From Oscillibacter sp. UBA6647 (GTDB lineage: Bacteria > Bacillota > Clostridia > Oscillospirales > Oscillospiraceae), in contig DKLF01000123.1 of the NCBI GenBank assembly GCA_002455655.1, positions 1-6,563 of the forward strand: a stretch of 6,563 nt of DNA. Reading direction: 5' to 3'. Both the position numbers and the translations under genes were made by a program. Every line of letters begins with the position of its first letter. The first letter of the stretch is position 1. The notes under the pieces were generated by a model, which was given only the letters and a program-made list of their open reading frames with translations, had not been told where the DNA came from and searched no databases. Below, one piece after another: positions 1 through 5,642 of this stretch.

Positions 1-47
1 GCAAAACTATTGACGGTACCCATAAATCCAGCTTTTGGAGGCCCTTA

Positions 48-2831
48 TTATCTGCGCTTGCTTTTCCCGCCGCTGCGCAGGCAAATTTGCTCCGCCAGCG
101 CCCGATATAGCTTCTCCGGCTCCACGGGCTTGTCCAGATGGTCGTCCATCCCTGCGGATAAGCTGGCTTTTACGTCAAAGTCAAAGGCGTTGGCGGTCAT
201 GGCGATGATGGGAACCGTTTTTGCGTCGCCCCTGCGGAGATTACGGATGACCCGCGCGGCGCTCAACCCATCCATCACGGGCATCCGAATGTCCATCAGA
301 ATCGCGTCGTAATAGTCCCAGCCCCGCCGCATGAAGAGGTCCACGGCCTGCTGGCCGTCCTCTGCCCACTCAACCAGCACGCCCGCCTTGGACAATAGCT
401 TTGAGGCAATGGCGGCGTTGAGAGGATGGTCCTCGCACAGCAAAACACGCTTGCCCTGCAGCTCCAAAAAGGTGCTGGCCTCTCCGGGGGGCGGGGGCTG
501 ATAGTGCTCCAAAACCTCAATGGGCAGCTCTACCGTGATGGATGTGCCCTCGCTCAGCTTGCTGCGGATAGAAACGGTTCCGCCCATCAGATGCACCAGA
601 TTCTGCACGATGGGCAGGCCCAGCCCGCTGCCGGCGTAACGGTTGCTCTGGGAGTTGGGCTCCTGGGAGAACGGCTCGAAGGCATGCTGCTGGAATTCCT
701 CGCTCATGCCCACGCCGTTGTCGCTGACAGTAATCCGGCAGAGGGAAATCCTGTGCTGCTGTTTCATACATTCAATGCGAAATTTGATTTTTCCATGCTC
801 AGGGGTAAATTTTACGGCGTTGGACAGGAGATTTGTGAAAATCTGCCGCATTCTCACCCGGTCTGCCAGAATGTATTCGTTTTTGAAACCAACAAATTTG
901 GTGGTAATCTGAATATCCTTCAACTGTGCGGACGGGTAAATCCCAGAAAGCGTGTGCTCAATCAGTTCCGAGGCTAGCACAGGCTCCCTGTGCAGCTCAA
1001 TCTTTTGTCCCTCAATCCGGCTCATATCCAACGTGTCGTTAATCAAGCTTAAAAGGTAATTGCTGGAATCCCGGATGGCGGAGAGATTTGACTGCGCCTC
1101 CTGAGAGAGGTCGGGAAGATCCATGGTCAGCGCGGTCATTCCCAAAATGCCGTTCATGGGGGTGCGCATATCGTGGCTCATGCGAGAGAGGAAATCGGTT
1201 TTCGCCGTGTTGGCGCTTTGAAGGGCTAAATTCTGTCGGCTGATCCGGCGGGTGAACACCGCAAGCACCCCAAGTGCCCCCAGCAGACCTGCAAGCGCCG
1301 CAAGCACAGACAGAGTTTGTGTCGGATGGCTGCGAATCAGGTCCAGCGGGTCGCCGTACTGCGGCCTGTCCGTCTGGGCGCGGATAATCAACTGGTCGAT
1401 TTCGTCGGCGGAGACGGTATCCAGCGTTTTGTTGAGAACGGAGCTGAGGACGGCGTTTCCCTGCGTGACGCCGAAACAGACGCCTTGGCTGTAATTATCT
1501 GTGAAAACGGAAACCACATTCCCGTAATGGTACACGCTGAGATAATACTCTGCGATGTAGTTGTTCAAAATGGTGACGTCTGCTTTGCCGGAAGAAACTG
1601 CCCGGATACAGGCGCCCCAGTCGTCAAAATAGAGGAGCTGTTCCGGCGAAAAATCCCGCAGAAGAAGCCGGGATGGAGAACCGGGACCGTCCACCACCGC
1701 CACCGTGCAGTCCGAAAGGTTTACTTCAACGTCCTCTTGCTGAAGCCAACAGTAGTTGGCGGTAAAAAACGTGTCGGTGACACTGACGCCGTTTTCCGCC
1801 GCATGAAGAAGATTATTGGAGTAGCACGGGAGAATCAGCGGTTCCCCTTGAGCGTCCGTCGTTTGAGTATCCCGGGAAACCGCCTCGTACTCCACGCCAA
1901 GCTTCCTGCACAGCAGCTCCGCCAGTGCGGGGAAAAAGCCCTTGTACACGCCGTCCTCCAGCCGGGAGAGATAGCCCTCCTCCTCGGCGAAGGCAAAGCG
2001 GAGACCGCCGACCCCCGCCACGTATTCCACCTCTTCACGGGTCAGCGGCACGCAGACACGCTCCGGAAACCATTTTTTATAAAGACCCGACAGGAAAAGC
2101 GGCTCGTTTATCTCCAATCGGTCCATGGCGCTGTCCAGAAGGGAGAGCGCAGGATCGTCCTGCCGCATGAGAATATGGTTGGTGGTATTGTCGAACCGGG
2201 CAAGAATTTTCATGTCGTCCTTCAGGTCCATCACGTTGGAAATCACCGCGTCCGCCATGCCGGAATCCAGCATGGCGCGGGCCTCGCCGTAGTCGCCGCA
2301 GACCCGAAGCTGATCCTCGCTGATGCCAAATTCCGAAAGCCGGGAGGCAATTACATCGCGGCTCAGAAGACTGTCGGAAATCGCAACCCGCAGGTCGCCA
2401 AAGGCGTCATAATCGCAGTAGTACAACCCTTGTTTGGAATTCAGGGTCATCAGCGCATGATAGGTGTTTAAAATCGCGTGGGAGCTCATGCCGGGGGTGG
2501 AAGAGGGAATCAGGGGCATAGACACAGGCATCCGGAGATCGGCCCTTCCCTCCGCCAGCATATCGCGGGTGCTGTCCCAGCTATCTGCCGCCACGTAGGT
2601 AAAGCTCACTCCGGCGTACTGGGACAGCTTGTCCAAGAGCTCCACGCCGTAGCCCGTCTCATTCCCACAGGCATCGTATTCAAAAAACCCGTCCAGAGGA
2701 TAAAAAGCCACCTTCAGCGCGGGGAGGCTGCTCCCGGCGTCTTCCGTGGCAAAACAGGGAAGGGACCAGCCCGCACTCAGAAAAAGCGCACAAAGGGCAA
2801 CCAGCGCCCCGCGAAGGAAACGGTTCTTCAT
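48..2831 (-). CDS. Hybrid sensor histidine kinase with two extracellular solute-binding (SBP_bac_3-like) domains and a C-terminal receiver
   Basis: A 927-residue membrane sensor that should bind a small molecule outside the cell and autophosphorylate inside. Residues 1-28 form a signal peptide ending in CFA. Two family-3 solute-binding-like domains follow, about 39-257 (starting LKVAF) and 277-483 (starting LRFAF), then one transmembrane helix at 508-527. HisKA has the H-box SHDMRTPMNGI (H553). HATPase_c carries the N-box (N671), G1 DNGVGM (704-709) and G2 GSGLGL (734-739). The receiver (794-916) has E800/D801, phospho-acceptor D847 in LMDIRMPVMDG, T879 and K901, so it looks active. There is no HAMP, PAS or HPt domain. 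I chose ATG 2831 because it begins right at the signal peptide with AAAGG and GAGGG upstream; an in-frame TTG at 2882 would add 17 residues encoded by the repeats described below. No partner response regulator or HPt protein is visible, so the ligand and output are unknown. Confidence 0.95.
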   Translation of the reverse strand: MKNRFLRGALVALCALFLSAGWSLPCFATEDAGSSLPALKVAFYPLDGFFEYDACGNETGYGVELLDKLSQYAGVSFTYVAADSWDSTRDMLAEGRADLRMPVSMPLIPSSTPGMSSHAILNTYHALMTLNSKQGLYYCDYDAFGDLRVAISDSLLSRDVIASRLSEFGISEDQLRVCGDYGEARAMLDSGMADAVISNVMDLKDDMKILARFDNTTNHILMRQDDPALSLLDSAMDRLEINEPLFLSGLYKKWFPERVCVPLTREEVEYVAGVGGLRFAFAEEEGYLSRLEDGVYKGFFPALAELLCRKLGVEYEAVSRDTQTTDAQGEPLILPCYSNNLLHAAENGVSVTDTFFTANYCWLQQEDVEVNLSDCTVAVVDGPGSPSRLLLRDFSPEQLLYFDDWGACIRAVSSGKADVTILNNYIAEYYLSVYHYGNVVSVFTDNYSQGVCFGVTQGNAVLSSVLNKTLDTVSADEIDQLIIRAQTDRPQYGDPLDLIRSHPTQTLSVLAALAGLLGALGVLAVFTRRISRQNLALQSANTAKTDFLSRMSHDMRTPMNGILGMTALTMDLPDLSQEAQSNLSAIRDSSNYLLSLINDTLDMSRIEGQKIELHREPVLASELIEHTLSGIYPSAQLKDIQITTKFVGFKNEYILADRVRMRQIFTNLLSNAVKFTPEHGKIKFRIECMKQQHRISLCRITVSDNGVGMSEEFQQHAFEPFSQEPNSQSNRYAGSGLGLPIVQNLVHLMGGTVSIRSKLSEGTSITVELPIEVLEHYQPPPPGEASTFLELQGKRVLLCEDHPLNAAIASKLLSKAGVLVEWAEDGQQAVDLFMRRGWDYYDAILMDIRMPVMDGLSAARVIRNLRRGDAKTVPIIAMTANAFDFDVKASLSAGMDDHLDKPVEPEKLYRALAEQICLRSGGKSKRR

Positions 2832-2851
2832 ACCCTCACTGCCTTTCAATC

Positions 2852-2883
2852 CGGTTGCGTCAAAGACGCTCGGCTGCGTCAAA
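2852..2883 (-). repeat. Two 13-bp direct repeats in the kinase leader, period 19 bp
   Basis: On the minus strand the motif TTTGACGCARCCG occurs at 2883-2871 (with G) and 2864-2852 (with A), separated by AGCGTC. The pentamer GACGC, its complement GCGTC and GACGC again lie in a row at 2880-2876, 2869-2865 and 2861-2857, so the middle copy could pair with either neighbour in RNA (5-bp stems). The repeats lie between the predicted transcription start and the chosen start codon. The 19-bp period is close to two helical turns, which would suit a dimeric regulator binding one face of the DNA. No regulator is identified; the function is inference. Confidence 0.6.
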
Positions 2884-2886
2884 AAC

Positions 2887-2900
2887 TGTAAAATTTTACA
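2887..2900. promoter_or_regulatory. Perfect 14-bp palindrome, candidate operator of the kinase gene
   Basis: TGTAAAATTTTACA is fully self-complementary. It lies directly downstream of the predicted minus-strand -10 box (2908-2903) and would cover the transcription start, the usual place for a repressor site. It is AT-rich, so chance symmetry is possible, but 14 perfect bases in an otherwise GC-rich window is notable. The binding protein is unknown. Confidence 0.4.
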
Positions 2901-2902
2901 TT

Positions 2903-2931
2903 ATTTTATCATATGCCACAGGCAGAAGCAA
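2903..2931 (-). promoter_or_regulatory. Predicted sigma-A type promoter of the kinase gene
   Basis: Read on the minus strand, a -35-like TTGCTT (2931-2926) and a -10-like TAAAAT (2908-2903, five of six consensus bases) are separated by 17 bp. The predicted start is near 2897, giving a leader of about 65 nt. A separate promoter fits the strong terminator that lies between this gene and ackA. Found by eye only. Confidence 0.5.
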
Positions 2932-2970
2932 TATATTTGGCAGATTCCGGCCGCATTCGTCTCAAAACGC

Positions 2971-3013
2971 GAAAAACCGTCCGCCGAAGCCTGCAAGCAG
3001 GCCCGACGGACGG
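2971..3013 (-). terminator. Rho-independent terminator of ackA
   Basis: On the minus strand a two-tier hairpin has a 7-bp outer stem (CCGTCCG at 3013-3007 with CGGACGG at 2983-2977) and an inner GC-rich stem (GCCTGC at 3002-2997 with GCAGGC at 2994-2989, best closed by a 4-base loop). It is followed at once by TTTTTC and, after a few bases, another TTTT. It starts about 30 nt past the ackA stop codon. There is no T-tract on the other side, so it acts only on minus-strand transcripts. It separates ackA from the kinase gene. Confidence 0.9.
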
Positions 3014-3043
3014 CAAATGAGTATATGAGGAAGGCAGCGAAGC

Positions 3044-4243
3044 TTATTTGCACAGTGCGGCAGTATCCCGGGCGATCATCAGTTCCTCGTCCGTGGGGAT
3101 CAGCAGCACCTTTACGCGGGAGTCGGCGGCGGAGATCACCTGTTCCTTACCACGGCACTTGTTGGCCTCGGCATCCATCTTCACACCCATGAACTCCAGA
3201 TCGGAGCCAATTTCCAGTCTCTGCTCGGGGGAGTTTTCGCCCACACCGGCAGTGAACACGATGGCGTCAACCCCGCCCATGGCGGCGGCGTATGCGCCGA
3301 TGAGCTTTTTCACGCCGTAGTTGAACATGTCGATGGCAAGGGCCGCCTGCTGGTTGCCCTTTTCCGCGGCCTCTTCCAAATCGCGGAAGTCGGAGGATAC
3401 GCCGGACACGCCCATCACGCCGGACTTTTTGTTGAGGATGTCCAGCATTTCGTCGATGCTCAGCTTGTACTTGTTCATCAGGTACTGAAGAATGCCTGCG
3501 TCAATGTCGCCGACCCGGGTGCCCATAGGCAGGCCCGCCACGGGGGTGAAGCCCATGGAGGTGTCCACGCTCTTCCCGCCGTCCACAGCGGTGACGGAGG
3601 AGCCGTTGCCAAGGTGGCAGGTGATGATTTTCAGCTCGGCAGCGGGCTTGTCCAGCATTTCCGCGGCGCGGGCGGACACATACATGTGGGAGGTTCCGTG
3701 GAACCCGTACCGCCGAACCTTGTCCGTTTTGTAATAGTCATAGGGCAGGGCATAGGTGAAGGCCTTGGCGGGCATGGTCTGGTGGAAAGCGGTATCGAAC
3801 ACGGCGGCCATGGGCACGCCGGGCATGGCCTTTTCGCAGGCGCGGATACCGGTGATGTTGGCGGGATTGTGGAGCGGGGCCAGGGGGATGCAGTCCTCCA
3901 CGGCCTTCATGACCTCTTCGGTGATCACCACGGACTTGTTAAAAGCCTCGCCGCCGTGTACCACGCGATGGCCCACCGCCTGAATCTCCTGCATGGAGCC
4001 GATGACGCCGTTTTTCTCGTCCACCAGCGCGCCCAGCACGGCCGCAATGGCCTCGGAATGGGTGGGCATGGCCACGTCGACGGCCTTCAGGGTTTCCTTG
4101 CCCTCAAGCTGGGGCTTATAGGTGAACTTTCCGTCAAGTCCGATACGCTCGCAAAGGCCCTTGGCCAGAACCACGCCGGTATCCGGGTCCATTAGCTGGT
4201 ATTTCAGGGAAGAACTTCCTGCGTTAATCACGAGAACATTCAT
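3044..4243 (-). CDS. ackA: Acetate kinase
   Basis: This 399-residue protein has the normal family length and transfers phosphate between ATP and acetate, giving acetyl phosphate; in fermenters it mainly runs in reverse to make ATP and acetate. The N-terminus has VINAGSSSLK (N7). Expected active-site residues are present: R93 in GHRVVHGGE, D150 in VFDTAFH, H182 in GFHGTSH, H210 in CHLGNGSS, R243 in GTRVGDID and E386 in TDEEL. These match the Methanosarcina thermophila residues shifted by two. The start is firm because GAGGAG lies 5 nt before ATG 4243. The gene has its own predicted promoter (4339-4366) and terminator (2971-3013), so it is probably monocistronic. Its usual partner pta (phosphotransacetylase) is not in the window. 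It is divergent from tmcAL, another acetate-using enzyme. Confidence 0.98.
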   Translation of the reverse strand: MNVLVINAGSSSLKYQLMDPDTGVVLAKGLCERIGLDGKFTYKPQLEGKETLKAVDVAMPTHSEAIAAVLGALVDEKNGVIGSMQEIQAVGHRVVHGGEAFNKSVVITEEVMKAVEDCIPLAPLHNPANITGIRACEKAMPGVPMAAVFDTAFHQTMPAKAFTYALPYDYYKTDKVRRYGFHGTSHMYVSARAAEMLDKPAAELKIITCHLGNGSSVTAVDGGKSVDTSMGFTPVAGLPMGTRVGDIDAGILQYLMNKYKLSIDEMLDILNKKSGVMGVSGVSSDFRDLEEAAEKGNQQAALAIDMFNYGVKKLIGAYAAAMGGVDAIVFTAGVGENSPEQRLEIGSDLEFMGVKMDAEANKCRGKEQVISAADSRVKVLLIPTDEELMIARDTAALCK

Positions 4244-4270
4244 GGTAACTCCTCTTTCCGCGGGCGGCCC

Positions 4271-4299
4271 TTGCAGACAGCCCTAAAATCATGTAAAAT
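4271..4299 (+). promoter_or_regulatory. Weak candidate promoter for tmcAL
   Basis: TTGCAG (4271-4276) and TAAAAT (4294-4299) are 17 bp apart, which would start a transcript near 4306 with a leader of about 115 nt before the GTG start. This would make the tmcAL and ackA transcripts overlap at their 5' ends by roughly 25 nt. The -35 match is only partial, and another tmcAL promoter between 4340 and 4410 cannot be ruled out. Confidence 0.3.
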
Positions 4300-4338
4300 A
4301 GATTTGCCCTTTTTCATAAAATGGCACACTACCTCTTT

Positions 4339-4366
4339 AGTATAACAAAAAAATCTCAGGATACAA
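4339..4366 (-). promoter_or_regulatory. Predicted sigma-A type promoter of ackA
   Basis: On the minus strand a -10-like TATACT (4344-4339) lies 16 bp after a -35-like TTGTAT (4366-4361). Transcription would begin near 4332, giving a leader of about 90 nt to the ackA ATG. The -10 is strong and the -35 moderate. No riboswitch-like structure was seen in the leader. Confidence 0.55.
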
Positions 4367-4391
4367 CTGCCAATTTAACCGAATTGTCACT
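4366..4391. repeat. Imperfect inverted repeat next to the ackA -35 box, candidate operator
   Basis: The arms ACTGCCAATT (4366-4375) and AATTGTCACT (4382-4391) are complementary at 8 of 10 positions around a 6-bp spacer. The element touches the upstream edge of the ackA -35 box and lies between ackA and tmcAL, so a bound regulator could affect both. It has no T-tract and is not a terminator. The regulator is unknown. Confidence 0.35.
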
Positions 4392-4407
4392 TATTTGTAA
4401 CGGGTTC

Positions 4408-4413
4408 GAGGTG
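4408..4413 (+). promoter_or_regulatory. Ribosome binding site that fixes the GTG start of tmcAL
   Basis: GAGGTG lies 6 nt before the GTG at 4420 and matches the anti-Shine-Dalgarno core. An in-frame ATG at 4321 and GTG at 4411 have no comparable site. The protein from GTG 4420 begins METAGIIVEYNP, which aligns without offset to the start of Bacillus YlbM/TmcAL as I recall it. Confidence 0.8.
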
Positions 4414-4419
4414 AAATCT

Positions 4420-5628
4420 GTGGAAACCGCTGGTATTATTGTAGAGTATAATCCGGTTCATTCCGGACATATCTGGCAGATTGCGCAAACCCGGCGGGCG
4501 CTGGGGGAGGATGCGGCGGTTGTTTGCTGCATGAGCGGCTGCTGGGTGCAGAGTGCGGCGCCTGCCATTGCCGACAAATGGCTGCGGGCGCGGCTGGCGG
4601 TGCTGGGCGGGGCGGACTTGGTTTTGGAGCTGCCCACCATGTGGGCGGTATCCTCGGCGGAGACGTTTGCCATGGGCGGCGTGAGTCTGCTGGCGGCCAC
4701 GGGTGTGGTGAAGCATCTGTCCTTTGGCAGTGAGTGCGGGGAGATCGAAAGTCTTCAAGCCGTGGCACAGTGCCTGAATTCCGAAGAGTATGCAGCGGAG
4801 CTTCGCCGCTTTCTGGACCGGGGACTGCCCTTCGCCGTCTGCCGCCAGATGGCGGTGACGGAGCTGGCGGGCGCAAAGCTGGGCGCGCTTCTGGCAACGC
4901 CCAACAACAATCTTGGGATCGAATATCTGCGGGCGGTGCTCCGGCTGGGTGCGGACCTGCGGCCCATGACCGTGCGGCGGGAGGGCGCAGGCTATCACGA
5001 CGACGACGCCCCGCAGGGAAGCTGCTTTATCTCCGCAACGCAGGCGCGCCGATGGATGGCCGGGGGTGAATGGGAAAAAGCCGCACCCTATCTGGTTCCG
5101 GGGGAGCGGGCGCTTCTGCAAAGCGCGGAGCTGGCGCTGCCGCCGCTTTCCGATTCGGTCGAGCGGGCGTTTCTGGCACGCCTGCGGACTATGACGGCAG
5201 CGGATTGGGCGGAGCTGCCCGACAGCGCCGCGGGAGAGGGTCTTCCCGATCGATTGGTCCGGGCGGGGCGGCAGGCTCTGTCTCTGGAGGAATTTTACGA
5301 GCTGGCCAAAACGAAGCGCTATCCCCACGCCCGGCTGCGACGGCTGGCTTTGTGGGCGTTTCTGGGCCTGCGGGCGCAGGACCGACCAAAAACCCCACCC
5401 TATCTGCGGGTACTGGCGGCGGGAGAACGGGGGAGGGTGCTTCTGCGTAGGATGAGAGAAACCGCCATTTTACCGGTTTTGACGAAACCGGCCCATGCGC
5501 GGCGGCTGGAAGAAGCCTGCTGCCGGAGCCTTGAACTGGAGGCCCGATGTACTGACCTGTACGGGTTGTGTCTGCCCCACATCCCTCCCGGCGGACGGGA
5601 GTGTAGAGAGGGGCCGGCCATCCTCTAA
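4420..5628 (+). CDS. tmcAL: tRNA(Met) cytidine acetate ligase (TmcAL, YlbM family)
   Basis: This 402-residue cytoplasmic enzyme is close to the family length (about 400). The family activates acetate with ATP to acetyl-AMP and makes N4-acetylcytidine at wobble position 34 of elongator tRNA(Met). The nucleotidyltransferase signature YNPVHSGH (HxGH type) is at residues 10-17. Other family blocks in order are MSGCWVQ (38-44), GADLVLELP (64-72), LSFGSE (100-105), PNNNLGIEYLRA (161-172), REGAGYH (187-193), SATQARRWM (205-213), KRYPHARLRRL (299-309) and PYLRVL (327-332). The usual QRGEPA after the MSG motif reads QSAAPA here (44-49), an unusual change. It starts with GTG behind a good ribosome binding site; the ATG 99 bases upstream would add a low-similarity 33-residue stretch overlapping the ackA promoter. 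It is divergent from ackA, and the lipoprotein gene follows after 14 nt. Confidence 0.93.
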   Translation: METAGIIVEYNPVHSGHIWQIAQTRRALGEDAAVVCCMSGCWVQSAAPAIADKWLRARLAVLGGADLVLELPTMWAVSSAETFAMGGVSLLAATGVVKHLSFGSECGEIESLQAVAQCLNSEEYAAELRRFLDRGLPFAVCRQMAVTELAGAKLGALLATPNNNLGIEYLRAVLRLGADLRPMTVRREGAGYHDDDAPQGSCFISATQARRWMAGGEWEKAAPYLVPGERALLQSAELALPPLSDSVERAFLARLRTMTAADWAELPDSAAGEGLPDRLVRAGRQALSLEEFYELAKTKRYPHARLRRLALWAFLGLRAQDRPKTPPYLRVLAAGERGRVLLRRMRETAILPVLTKPAHARRLEEACCRSLELEARCTDLYGLCLPHIPPGGRECREGPAIL

Positions 5629-5642
5629 AAAGGAGATTTTCT

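Noticed and set aside
1..23. Start of a further minus-strand gene at ATG 23, downstream of the kinase
   Set aside because: Only seven codons are visible before the window edge and the upstream GGA is a poor ribosome binding site. No clear terminator is seen in 1-47 either, so what follows the kinase cannot be decided.
1317..2471. A 384-codon open frame on the plus strand, antisense to the kinase
   Set aside because: It is a shadow of the kinase gene: no ribosome binding site, low-complexity basic composition and no recognisable motif, while the minus-strand frame has complete domain signatures.
3614..4195. A 193-codon open frame on the plus strand, antisense to ackA
   Set aside because: The Gly/His-rich sequence without motifs is typical of an antisense frame, and ackA is certain here.
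4396..4409. Possible catabolite-response element (cre) for ackA, TGTAACGGGTTCGA
   Set aside because: It agrees with most of the consensus TGWAANCGNTWNCA, but the central CG is GG and the second CA is GA. The central CG is normally essential, and the site overlaps the tmcAL ribosome binding site.
4321..4419. N-terminal extension of TmcAL from ATG 4321
   Set aside because: There is no ribosome binding site, it overlaps the ackA promoter on the other strand, and the family starts at the equivalent of GTG 4420, which has GAGGTG at the right distance.
4387..5328. A 313-codon open frame on the minus strand, antisense to tmcAL
   Set aside because: The composition is rich in His, Arg, Gln and Pro with no family resemblance. 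It arises from the GC-biased codon use of tmcAL on the other strand.
5585..5601. Hairpin CTCCCG-GCGGA-CGGGAG near the end of tmcAL as a terminator
   Set aside because: The stem is only 6 bp, lies inside the coding region and is not followed by a T-tract. The next gene begins 14 nt after the stop with its own ribosome binding site.
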